From NCBI GenBank assembly GCA_017882605.1, contig JADGPE010000004.1, positions 1-48,342 of the forward strand: a stretch of DNA of 48,342 bases. The letters are read 5' to 3'. Below, piece after piece: positions 9,540 to 16,517 of this stretch. A model generated the notes under the pieces. The model did no database searches. It saw only the letters and a list, made by a program, of their open reading frames with translations, and was not told the DNA's origin. The stretch is from Thermoleophilia bacterium. Lineage in GTDB: Bacteria; Actinomycetota; Thermoleophilia; Gaiellales; Gaiellaceae. Position numbers and translations under genes: made by a program. The first letter of the stretch is position 1. The number at the start of each line of letters is the position of its first letter.

Positions 9540-10643
9540 CTAGCCCTTGGCGCTGCCGATCACGCCCTTGACCAGCCAGTTCATCCCGTACAGGCTGTTC
9601 GTGCCGCCTGTGAGGATGTCCATCTTGACGCCCTTCTTCACGCGCAGCTTGCCGCTCTGGTCGTAGAGCGGGCCCTGGAACTCGTAGAAGGACCCGTTGA
9701 CGAGCTTCCTCTGGTACGCGGCGATCTTGGCCTTCGTGGCCGCGGTGACGCCGGGCCCGTACGGGGCGAGCTTCGTGAAGCCGTCCTTGATGGTGCCGTA
9801 GTAGAACCCCGTCTTCCACGTGTCGTTCATGGCCGCCTTGACACGCTTCAGGTAGTAGGGGCCCCAGTTGTAGACCGAGGCGGTCAGCCACGACTTGGGC
9901 GCGAACTTCTTCGCGTCGGAGTCGTAGCCCACCCACGGGATCTTCGCCGACTCGGAGTACTGGCCGGCCGCCGGGCTGTCGACGTTCTGACCCACGACGT
10001 CGGCGCCTGCGGTGACGAGGCTCTGGGCGGCCTTCTTCTCCTTCGCCGGATCGAACCAGGAGTTCGTCCAGACGAGGCTGACCGTCGCACCGGGGTGCAT
10101 GAGCTGTGCGCCGAGAGCGAACGCATTCGCATGACGGATCACCTCGGGGATGGGGAACGGAACGACGTAGCCGATCTTGCCGGTCTTGCTGGCCGCGCCT
10201 GCCGCCATGCCGGAGAGGAAGACCGTGTCTTCCGCCCGGCCGAAATACTCGGCGAGGTTCTTCGTCTGGTCGGTCCCCGTCGCCTGCTCGAAGAGCACGT
10301 CCGGGTACTTCGCCACGAACGCCTTGGTCAGGTAGCCGTACGAGGTCGCGAAGATCAGCTTGTAGCCCTGAGCGACGAGGCTCTGGACGGTCTGCGCGAA
10401 CTGTGCCCCAACGGCGATGTTCTCCTTGTAGGTCGTCTGAACCTTGCTGCCGAGCGCCTTTTGCACGTACAGACGACCCTGCTCATGGGCCTGCGACCAG
10501 CCACCGTCGTTGTGGGGGCCGACGTAGATGAAGGCCACCTTGTATGGCGTCGCGCGGTGGCTCGCGGAGCTCGTCAGCGCTCCCACGAGCGCAACGACTC
10601 CGGCCAGCGCCAGAGCAAGCGCGAGCTTGATCCTGATGTTCAT
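9540..10643 (-). CDS. BMP-family (PnrA/Med-type) substrate-binding protein
   Basis: A 367-aa exported binding protein. Residues 1-28 form a signal peptide (basic MNIRIK, a hydrophobic core LALALALAGVVALVGA, then SSASHRA). No lipobox cysteine is visible, unlike most BMP proteins, which are lipoproteins. The family core starts at KVAFIYVGPHNDGGWSQAHEQG and includes ATSYGYL, FEQATG and GKIGYVVPFPIPEVIRHANAFALG. BMP proteins bind purine or pyrimidine nucleosides. AAGGAG precedes the ATG at good spacing. Upstream on the same strand is carbamate kinase; downstream are two permeases and the ATPase. Confidence 0.9.
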   Translation of the reverse strand: MNIRIKLALALALAGVVALVGALTSSASHRATPYKVAFIYVGPHNDGGWSQAHEQGRLYVQKALGSKVQTTYKENIAVGAQFAQTVQSLVAQGYKLIFATSYGYLTKAFVAKYPDVLFEQATGTDQTKNLAEYFGRAEDTVFLSGMAAGAASKTGKIGYVVPFPIPEVIRHANAFALGAQLMHPGATVSLVWTNSWFDPAKEKKAAQSLVTAGADVVGQNVDSPAAGQYSESAKIPWVGYDSDAKKFAPKSWLTASVYNWGPYYLKRVKAAMNDTWKTGFYYGTIKDGFTKLAPYGPGVTAATKAKIAAYQRKLVNGSFYEFQGPLYDQSGKLRVKKGVKMDILTGGTNSLYGMNWLVKGVIGSAKG

Positions 10644-10735
10644 GTCATCTCCTTCGGGGGGTTCGGCACGTCGTAGTAACCACCGTAACCGTTCAGGTCA
10701 CGACACTTCAAAGGTTGATTTGGCCGAATTTGCAT
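10640..10735 (-). CDS. Possible 31-codon upstream ORF coupled to the binding-protein gene
   Basis: The frame starts with ATG at 10735, right after the carbamate kinase stop. It encodes a 31-residue peptide with MQIRPNQPLKCRDLNGYGG at its start and PPKEMT at its end, and its TGA overlaps the ATG of the BMP protein gene (ATGA). Codons such as AAT, CAA, CCA and TTG are unusual for this genome, and there is no strong ribosome binding site. It may therefore only be promoter and leader sequence that happens to be open. No family is recognised. Confidence 0.35.
   Translation of the reverse strand: MQIRPNQPLKCRDLNGYGGYYDVPNPPKEMT
10682..10711 (-). promoter_or_regulatory. Candidate promoter with GGTTAC direct repeat upstream of the BMP transporter
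   Basis: On the minus strand TTGAAG (10711-10706) and TACGGT (10687-10682) are 18 bp apart. Two copies of GGTTAC, 9 bp apart (10690-10685 and 10681-10676), overlap the -10 region and could be an operator. Base composition here is clearly less GC-rich than in the flanking genes. This is inferred from sequence alone. Confidence 0.35.
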
Positions 10736-10737
10736 CG

Positions 10738-11688
10738 TTATTCGGCCTCGATCCTGGTCCCGGTCTCGCCGTGAAGCGCCCGCTCCACATTCGCCGGGTC
10801 GGTGATGATCGCGGTGCGGCCGCCACGCTCGAGGAACTCGACGACGGCTTGGATCTTGGGAGCCATGCTGCCTTCGGCGAAATGACGTTTCTCGGCCAGG
10901 CGCTCCTTCGCCTCGGCGAGCGTCATCCGGTCGAGCCAGCGCTCGTCGGGTGTCCCGAAGTCGAGCGCGACCTTCTCGACGGCGGTCGTGATCATGAGGA
11001 GCTCGGCGCCGATGCACGTCGCGAGCAGCGAGCACGCGTGATCCTTGTCGATCACCGCCGCTATGCCGGCCAAATTACCGTCGGCACCGACAACGACGGG
11101 AATGCCGCCGCCGCCCACCGAGATGACGACGAACCCGCTCTCGACCAGCGTCCGGACCGCAGCCTCCTCGACGATCCGCACGGGCACCGGAGACGCGACG
11201 ACGCGCCTCCAGCCACGGCCCGCATCCTCCCGGACGGCCCAGCCGTCCTCGTCGCGGCGCCGGTTCGCGGTCTCCTCGTCCATGAACGAGCCGATCGGCT
11301 TCGACGGGTGCGCGAACGCCGGGTCGTCGGCCGCCACCTCCATCTGCGTCACCACCGCTACGGCATGCCGGTCGACCCCGAGGCGACGGAAGTCGTTCTC
11401 GAGGTTCTGGGCGAGCGCGTAGCCGATCGCCCCCTGGCTGTCGGCGCCGCAGACGTCCAGCGGCACCTCGTGCAGTTCGTGGGCCGCGAGCTCGGAGCGG
11501 CGCAGGATGAAGCCGACCTGCGGCCCGTTTCCGTGGCCGACGACGACATCCCAGCCGTCCTCGATCATCGCCGCGATGTGCCAGCAGGTCTCGCCTGCCG
11601 CGATGTACTGGTCGCGGACCGACTGGTGCTCCTTGTCGCGAATCAGCGAGTTGCCGCCGATCGCGACCACCGCCCGCCTGGAGCTCAC
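10738..11688 (-). CDS. arcC: Carbamate kinase
   Basis: A 316-aa amino-acid-kinase-fold enzyme catalysing ATP + carbamate = ADP + carbamoyl phosphate. In catabolism it usually runs towards ATP. It shows VVAIGGNSL near the N-terminus, VVGHGNGPQVGF, the family-specific CGADSQGAIGY, VISVGGGGIPVV and IDKDHACSLLA. GTG at 11688 is chosen because GGAGGG lies 6 nt upstream and it places VVAIGGN at residue 5; the longer open frame adds unrelated residues. No arginine deiminase, ornithine transcarbamylase or allantoin gene is present. Its neighbours are the nucleoside-type transporter downstream and hypF divergently, so its role is open: purine/pyrimidine nitrogen catabolism, or carbamoyl-phosphate supply. 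Confidence 0.9.
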   Translation of the reverse strand: MSSRRAVVAIGGNSLIRDKEHQSVRDQYIAAGETCWHIAAMIEDGWDVVVGHGNGPQVGFILRRSELAAHELHEVPLDVCGADSQGAIGYALAQNLENDFRRLGVDRHAVAVVTQMEVAADDPAFAHPSKPIGSFMDEETANRRRDEDGWAVREDAGRGWRRVVASPVPVRIVEEAAVRTLVESGFVVISVGGGGIPVVVGADGNLAGIAAVIDKDHACSLLATCIGAELLMITTAVEKVALDFGTPDERWLDRMTLAEAKERLAEKRHFAEGSMAPKIQAVVEFLERGGRTAIITDPANVERALHGETGTRIEAE

Positions 11689-11791
11689 GAGTCGCCCTCC
11701 ATGCGCGTGATCGTCAGCGCGGAGCTGTCGGGACGCATCGGGGAAAGTACGGAGGAGACCGGCACACCACCCGCGTTCGATGTTCTCCACA

Positions 11792-13927
11792 ATGCTGACT
11801 GTGGAGCGCCGCCGTTTCCGGGTCGGAGGGGTCGTGCAGGGCGTCGGATTCCGGCCGTTCGTCTTCGGGCTCGCGCAGCATCACGGCCTCGCCGGTTTCG
11901 TGCTCAACGACGGCACGGGTGTCGTCATCGAGGCCGAGGGCGCGACAATCGCGCTCGACGCGTTCGCCGCCGCTCTCCGCACCGAAGCCCCTTCGCTGGC
12001 TCGCGTCGACGTGGTCGAGATGGAGCAGGTGGGACCGGCCGGAGCCACCACGTTCACGATCGCCGCGAGCACGGCGACGGGCCGCACCGCCTTGATCCCA
12101 CCCGACACCGCCACGTGCGACGACTGCCTGCGCGAGCTCTTCGACCCGGCTGACCGCCGGTATCGATACCCGTTCATCAACTGCACGCAATGCGGACCAC
12201 GCTTCACGATCGTCCGTTCGGTTCCCTACGACCGGCCGAACACCACGATGGCCGGCTTTCCGCTCTGCGACGACTGCCGCCGCGAGTACGAGGACCCGGC
12301 AGACCGGCGCTTTCACGCAGAGCCCGTCTGCTGCGCCGTCTGCGGGCCTCGGCTCACGCTGCCGCTCGAGCAAGCGGTCACCCTGCTGCGCGGCGGAGCG
12401 ATCGTCGCGGTGAAGGGGCTCGGCGGCTGGCATCTCGCGTGCGACGCCGCGGACGCGGCGGCGGTCGCGCGGCTCCGCTCGCGCAAGCACCGTGAGGACA
12501 AGCCGTTTGCCCTGATGACGACGCGCCCGGCGGTGCTCGCTCACATCGACGGGGCCGAGGCCGAGCTGCTCGACTCGCGCCGGCGCCCGATCGTGCTCGT
12601 GCGCCGCCGCGCGGACGCCCCGGTTGCCCCGGCGGTCGCGCCCGGCAGCCCCTGGCTCGGCGTGATGCTCCCGTACACGCCGCTCCACCACCTGCTGCTC
12701 GCCGACTTCGGCGGCGCGCTCGTGATGACGAGCGGCAACCGTTCCGACGAGCCGATCGCCTACGACGACGACGAGGCCCGCGAGCGCCTCGGCGAGATCG
12801 CAGATGCGTTCGTCGGCCACGACAGGCCAATCCACCGGCGCTGCGAGGACTCGATCGTTCGCGCGTCGTATCCGATCCGCAGGTCCCGCGGCTTCGCGCC
12901 CGAGGCGGTTCCGCTGCCCGTGGGGGCCGCGCAGCCGATCCTGGCGGTCGGCGCCGAGCTCAAGAGCACCTTCTGCGTCGCACGGGGGCGCGAGGCATTT
13001 CTCTCGCCGCATCTCGGCGACCTCGACACCGAGCTCGCCTATCGCGCGTTCCGCACCGACATCGACCTCTACGTCTCGATGCTCGGCGTGGTCCCGGAAA
13101 TGTTGGCGCACGATCTGCACCCCGAGTACCTGTCGACGAAGTGGGCCGTCGAGCAGGACGCCGTGCTCCTGGGCGTGCAGCACCATCACGCGCACGCCGC
13201 GTCGTGCCTGGCAGAGCACGGCGAGACCGGCCCGGCGCTCGCGCTCGTCTTCGACGGGACCGGCTACGGGACCGACGAGACCCTCTGGGGCGGCGAGCTC
13301 CTGCGCTGCGACCTGACGGGATTCGAGCGCATCGCGCACCTGCGCCCCGTGCCGCTGCCCGGCGGTGAGGCCGCGGTCCGCGAGCCCTGGCGCATGGCGG
13401 CCTCGTACCTCGAGCTGGCCGGACGGCCGGTTCGGTTCGAGCGTTGGACGCTCGTGCGCGAGAGCCTGCACGTGAACGCACCGCTCTCCTCGGGCATGGG
13501 CCGGCTCTTCGATGCCGCTGCGGCGGTGCTCGGGCTGCGCGAGACGGTCACCTACGAAGGCCAGGCGGCGGTCGAGCTCGAGCTGCTCGCAGCGGACACC
13601 GCGGCCGAGCCCTACGCATGGCGCTTCGGCGACGGTGCCGAGCTGATCGCGGCCGTGCACGACGACCTGGCCGCCGGCCGGCCTCGGGCGAAGATCGCAG
13701 CTGCGTTCCACGAGACGATCGCGGCGGCTGCGGCGGCCGCCTGCGCGGAGGCCGGGGAGCCGGGCACGGTCGTGCTCTCGGGCGGCAGCTTCCAGAACCT
13801 GCGGCTCGCGGCGGCGACCCGGCGCAATCTGGAAGCGCTCGGGTTCCGCGTGCTCACCCACCGTGTCGTGCCGCCGAACGACGGCGGCATCAGCTACGGC
13901 CAGGCCGCGATCGCTGCAGCCGCCTGA
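11792..13927 (+). CDS. hypF: Carbamoyltransferase HypF, [NiFe]-hydrogenase maturation
   Basis: About 711 aa. HypF transfers the carbamoyl group of carbamoyl phosphate to the C-terminal cysteine of HypE, the first step of cyanide-ligand synthesis for [NiFe] hydrogenases. All domains are visible: acylphosphatase (residues 5-90, GVVQGVGFRPF), two zinc fingers (CDDC...CTQC and CDDC...CAVC, about 105-190), a YrdC-like domain (GGAIVAVKGLGGWHLACDA to MTSGNRSDEPIAYDD), and a Kae1-like domain (DLHPEYLSTKWA, VQHHHAHAASCLAEHG, GGSFQN). ATG 11792 is preferred because VERRRFRVGG then follows at the usual distance; ATG 11780 is an alternative. No other hyp gene or hydrogenase subunit lies in the window. 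Confidence 0.93.
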   Translation: MLTVERRRFRVGGVVQGVGFRPFVFGLAQHHGLAGFVLNDGTGVVIEAEGATIALDAFAAALRTEAPSLARVDVVEMEQVGPAGATTFTIAASTATGRTALIPPDTATCDDCLRELFDPADRRYRYPFINCTQCGPRFTIVRSVPYDRPNTTMAGFPLCDDCRREYEDPADRRFHAEPVCCAVCGPRLTLPLEQAVTLLRGGAIVAVKGLGGWHLACDAADAAAVARLRSRKHREDKPFALMTTRPAVLAHIDGAEAELLDSRRRPIVLVRRRADAPVAPAVAPGSPWLGVMLPYTPLHHLLLADFGGALVMTSGNRSDEPIAYDDDEARERLGEIADAFVGHDRPIHRRCEDSIVRASYPIRRSRGFAPEAVPLPVGAAQPILAVGAELKSTFCVARGREAFLSPHLGDLDTELAYRAFRTDIDLYVSMLGVVPEMLAHDLHPEYLSTKWAVEQDAVLLGVQHHHAHAASCLAEHGETGPALALVFDGTGYGTDETLWGGELLRCDLTGFERIAHLRPVPLPGGEAAVREPWRMAASYLELAGRPVRFERWTLVRESLHVNAPLSSGMGRLFDAAAAVLGLRETVTYEGQAAVELELLAADTAAEPYAWRFGDGAELIAAVHDDLAAGRPRAKIAAAFHETIAAAAAAACAEAGEPGTVVLSGGSFQNLRLAAATRRNLEALGFRVLTHRVVPPNDGGISYGQAAIAAAA

Positions 13928-13993
13928 CCCGGCGGACGAGCGCGGGGTTCTGCTGTTGTGCCGTGCGCCACAGCGGGGCTAGCATCGGGGTCG

Positions 13994-14707
13994 ATGGAGG
14001 CTTCGATCCGTGAGGGCCAGGCGCCCGTCGTCGTCGTGTCGCTCGAGGCGAGCGAGCGGTTGACCTCGGAGGCCGGCGCGATGATGTTCATCTCGGGCGA
14101 CATCGCGATGGACGTCGAGATGCCCGGCGGCCTGATGGGCGGCCTCAAGCGGAAGCTGCTCTCCGGCGAAAGCCTCTTCCTGACCCGCTACGTCGCACGA
14201 AGCGCAGGCGCCGTTGGGATCACCGGTCCGTTTCCCGGCTCGATCAGGCAACACGAGCTCGACGGGGAGATCATCTGCGAGAAGCACGCGTACCTCGGGC
14301 ACGTCGGCGACGTGGAGATCGAGAGCGCATTCGCGCAACGGCTCGGAATGGGCATCCGCGGCGGCGGCGAGGGCTTCTTCCTGCAGCGCCTGCGAGGGAA
14401 GGGCACGGTCTGGCTCCACGGGGGCGGCGACTTCCTCGACTTCGACCTGGCCCCGGGCCAGCGCCTGATCATCGACACGGGCTGCATGGTGATGATCGAG
14501 CCGACCGTCACCTACGACGTGAAGATGCAGGGCGGAGTCGCAAAGAGCCTGTTCGGCGGGGAAGGGCTCTATCTCGTCCACATGACCGGGCCTGGACATG
14601 TAACGCTGCAGACGCTGCCGTTCTCCCGCACCGCACGACGCGTTCTGGCCGCCGCCGGGGGCGGCCGCGACGAGACCGGCGGAATCCTCGGCGGAATCTT
14701 GGAATAG
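13994..14707 (+). CDS. AIM24/TIGR00266-family protein
   Basis: A 237-aa soluble protein made mostly of beta strands, with no signal peptide. The pattern EAGAMMFISGDIAMDVEMPGG near the N-terminus, GESLFLTRYVA, GPFPGSIRQHEL, GEGFFLQRLRGKGTVWLHGGG, DTGCMVMIEPTVTYDVKMQGG and SLFGGEGLYLVHMTGPG matches the AIM24 (TIGR00266) double-stranded beta-helix family. The bacterial function of this family is unknown. The Gly-rich C-terminus GGILGGILE resembles the tail seen in this family. ATG 13994 is chosen because family similarity begins just after it; an upstream GTG at 13958 is possible. A small helical protein gene follows 11 nt later and is probably co-transcribed. Confidence 0.85.
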   Translation: MEASIREGQAPVVVVSLEASERLTSEAGAMMFISGDIAMDVEMPGGLMGGLKRKLLSGESLFLTRYVARSAGAVGITGPFPGSIRQHELDGEIICEKHAYLGHVGDVEIESAFAQRLGMGIRGGGEGFFLQRLRGKGTVWLHGGGDFLDFDLAPGQRLIIDTGCMVMIEPTVTYDVKMQGGVAKSLFGGEGLYLVHMTGPGHVTLQTLPFSRTARRVLAAAGGGRDETGGILGGILE

Positions 14708-14718
14708 GAGAGTGTGAA

Positions 14719-15003
14719 ATGGGATTTCTCGACAAGGCAAAGGCCGCAGCAGAACAGGCCGCCGCGAAGGCGAAGGAAGGCGTCGAAGACGTCCAGGCGA
14801 AGCGCGAGCTGAGCCAGGCCTACAACGAGCTCGGCAAGAGCACCTACGAGCTGATCGAGAGCGGCGAGGTCACCAATCCGCGCCTCGACGCGACCGCAGC
14901 CAAGATCCGGGCGCTGCTCGCCGGGATGGACGGCGACGGCTCCGCTGAGGGCGCGAGCACCGAGCCGCACGACTCGAGCCAGCCGCCGGCCATGCCCACC
15001 TAG
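14719..15003 (+). CDS. Small helical hypothetical protein
   Basis: A 94-aa soluble protein. Residues 1-45 are Ala/Lys/Glu-rich (MGFLDKAKAAAEQAAAKAKE...) and should form a long amphipathic helix or coiled coil. A second helix (LDATAAKIRALLAGM) and a disordered Ser/Pro-rich tail follow. GGAGAG lies 8 nt before the ATG. It follows the AIM24-like gene by 11 nt. Its TAG stop (15001-15003) overlaps the stop of the convergent kinase gene in a shared CTAG. No function is recognised. Confidence 0.75.
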   Translation: MGFLDKAKAAAEQAAAKAKEGVEDVQAKRELSQAYNELGKSTYELIESGEVTNPRLDATAAKIRALLAGMDGDGSAEGASTEPHDSSQPPAMPT

Positions 15004-15674
15004 GCCACGACGGACGTCAGGCCGACGTCCACCCGGATGCCCTCCCGCGCCGCGACGAGCGCCGCCTGGAGCTTCGGCACGATCCCGCCCGTCAGCTCGC
15101 GGCCCAGCGAGGCGATGTCACGGGCGCTCAAGGTGGGCACGACCTGGCCCTCGACGATCACACCCGGGACGTCCGAGGCGAACACGAGCCGGTCCGCGAA
15201 GAGCGCGACCGCGAGAACAGCGGCCGCATCGTCGGCGTTCACGTTCAGCGGGCCCCGCGCGAGCGGCGCAATCACCGGGATTGCGTCGTTCGCGAGCAGC
15301 CCCCAGAGGGACGGCGGGACGACGGGGAGCAGCATGCCCACGTGGCCGTAGCCGGGAAGCACCTGGGCTTCGAGCCCGAGGTCGTCGCCCATCAGCCCGA
15401 CGGCGCGGCCACCGATCTGGCGGCAGAGCTCCTGGTTCTCGCGCTTGTACGCCTCGCGCACGACCGGGATCGCCTCGCCGCTCGTCACGCGGCGACCACC
15501 GACGAAGCTCGAAACGATGCCCGCCTCGTCCAGGGCGCGCGAGATGCGCCCACCCGCACCGTGCACGACACAGGCGCCGCTGCCCTCGTCGACGTAGCGC
15601 GCGATTGCGAACCGCTCCTTTGCGAGCAGTGCGCCTCCGCATTTGACCACGGTCAGAGCCACGGTCAGAAACAC
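15000..15674 (-). CDS. Amino acid kinase, acetylglutamate kinase-like (short)
   Basis: A 224-aa amino-acid-kinase-fold protein. It shows VVKCGGALL (phosphate-binding Lys and Gly loop), CVVHGAGGRISRAL, and the ArgB-like nucleotide/substrate segment LNVNADDAAAVLAVALFADRLVFASDVPGV, then GGIVPKLQAALVAA. Acetylglutamate kinases are usually 260-300 aa; this one lacks the N-terminal extension and is nearer in size to LysZ-type or archaeal kinases. No other arg or lys genes are present, so the substrate is uncertain. The GTG at 15674 sits behind TAATACTTC (minus strand) with no ribosome binding site, suggesting a leaderless start; GTG 15662 or 15650 are alternatives. Confidence 0.75.
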   Translation of the reverse strand: MFLTVALTVVKCGGALLAKERFAIARYVDEGSGACVVHGAGGRISRALDEAGIVSSFVGGRRVTSGEAIPVVREAYKRENQELCRQIGGRAVGLMGDDLGLEAQVLPGYGHVGMLLPVVPPSLWGLLANDAIPVIAPLARGPLNVNADDAAAVLAVALFADRLVFASDVPGVIVEGQVVPTLSARDIASLGRELTGGIVPKLQAALVAAREGIRVDVGLTSVVA

Positions 15675-15690
15675 TTTACATTATGAAGTA

Positions 15691-16209
15691 TTAATCCGCC
15701 AACACGTCGACGGCAATCGAGCCGTCGGGCTTCCTCTGGACGCGCAACGGCCAGACGTGCCCGCTGCTCGACGTGACCTCGATCTCGATCGGCTCCTCGC
15801 GCTTCCCCACCTCGCGCCGTGCGGTGAGCAGGTCGTCGTGCCGAGCGACCGCGGCGCGGATGGCGGGAATGATGTCCTGCGGGCCAAACGGCTTCGAGAG
15901 ATACGAGAAGACGCCCGCACCGACGGCCCGCTCCACTGTCCTCCGGTCCGAATACGCGGTCAGCATGATGATCGGGAGCGGGCGCTCCGCATAGACCCGG
16001 CGTGCCGCCTCGACCCCGTCCAGATTCGGCATCTTCAAGTCGAAGACCGCCAGGTCGGGCTGGGTCTCGTGGGCCAGCGCGACGGCCTCGAGGCCGTCGC
16101 GGGCCTCTCCGCACACCTCGATTCCGTGCTCCTCGAGCATCTGCCGGAGGTCGAGCCTGATGAGCGTCTCGTCTTCGGCGATCAGAACCCGCAGCCCCTG
16201 GAGCGTCAT
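15691..16209 (-). CDS. Response regulator, PdtaR/NasT-like receiver with non-ANTAR C-terminus
   Basis: A 172-aa protein. Residues 1-125 are a complete receiver domain: acidic pocket AEDE (11-14), phospho-acceptor Asp57 in VFDLKMP, Thr84 and Lys106 in SKPFG. The wording (LRVLIAEDETLIRLDLRQMLEEHG) is closest to receivers that precede ANTAR RNA-binding domains in actinobacteria. After residue 125, however, the tail REVGKREEPIEIEV... is short, beta-rich and lacks the three-helix ANTAR pattern, so RNA binding is not supported. AAGGAGG lies 9 nt before the ATG. It is divergent from the CysO-like gene and upstream of the ArgB-like kinase. No partner histidine kinase is seen. Confidence 0.88.
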   Translation of the reverse strand: MTLQGLRVLIAEDETLIRLDLRQMLEEHGIEVCGEARDGLEAVALAHETQPDLAVFDLKMPNLDGVEAARRVYAERPLPIIMLTAYSDRRTVERAVGAGVFSYLSKPFGPQDIIPAIRAAVARHDDLLTARREVGKREEPIEIEVTSSSGHVWPLRVQRKPDGSIAVDVLAD

Positions 16210-16228
16210 GACGTCGAGCCTCCTTTGC

Positions 16229-16244
16229 TATACCTTTTGAAGCA
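16229..16244 (+). promoter_or_regulatory. Candidate leaderless promoter of the CysO-like gene
   Basis: TATACC at 16229-16234 lies 10 nt before the ATG at 16245, with no room for a ribosome binding site. It is part of GCTATACCTTTTGAAGC (16227-16243), which recurs with 15 of 17 bases identical between the ilv and leuA leaders at 43218-43234 (minus strand). Confidence 0.5.
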
Positions 16245-16514
16245 ATGGCCGAGATCCGCATCCCACCCGTGCTGCGTCCGGAAGCCGGCGGCGAACGGCT
16301 CGTCGACGTCGACGCGGGAACCGTCCGGGAAGCACTCGACACGCTCGTCGCCCGATTCCCCGCGCTGAAAGCGCGTGTCCTCGAAGGCGACGGCGTGCCG
16401 AGCTTCCTCAACGTCTTCGTCGACGGGAACGACGTCCGTCTCCTGAGCGGGCTCGAGACGGCCGTCTCCCCGGCGTCGAAGATCCTCCTCCTGCCTGCGG
16501 TCGCCGGCGGCTAG
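16245..16514 (+). CDS. CysO/MoaD/ThiS-like sulfur carrier protein
   Basis: An 89-aa beta-grasp protein ending in the di-glycine LLPAVAGG, where sulfur is carried as a C-terminal thiocarboxylate. The opening IRIPPVLRPEAGGERLVDV, the internal FLNVFVDGNDVRLLSGLETAV and the AVAGG end are closer to the mycobacterial cysteine-synthesis carrier CysO than to MoaD or ThiS. No mec protease, cysM or moeZ-type activating gene adjoins it. Three fold-type II PLP enzymes lie in the window but have threonine-synthase features, so the partner is not identified. It diverges from the response regulator and converges with amt. Confidence 0.85.
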   Translation: MAEIRIPPVLRPEAGGERLVDVDAGTVREALDTLVARFPALKARVLEGDGVPSFLNVFVDGNDVRLLSGLETAVSPASKILLLPAVAGG

Positions 16515-16517
16515 CCG

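Noticed and set aside
13072-13800. Further open frames on both strands within hypF.
   Set aside because: All are short, Arg/Ala/Gly-rich readings produced by high GC content and contradict the clear hypF frame.
11714-13861. A 715-codon open frame antisense to hypF.
   Set aside because: It mirrors hypF almost exactly, has no recognisable domains and an Arg/Glu-rich composition typical of antisense frames in GC-rich genes.
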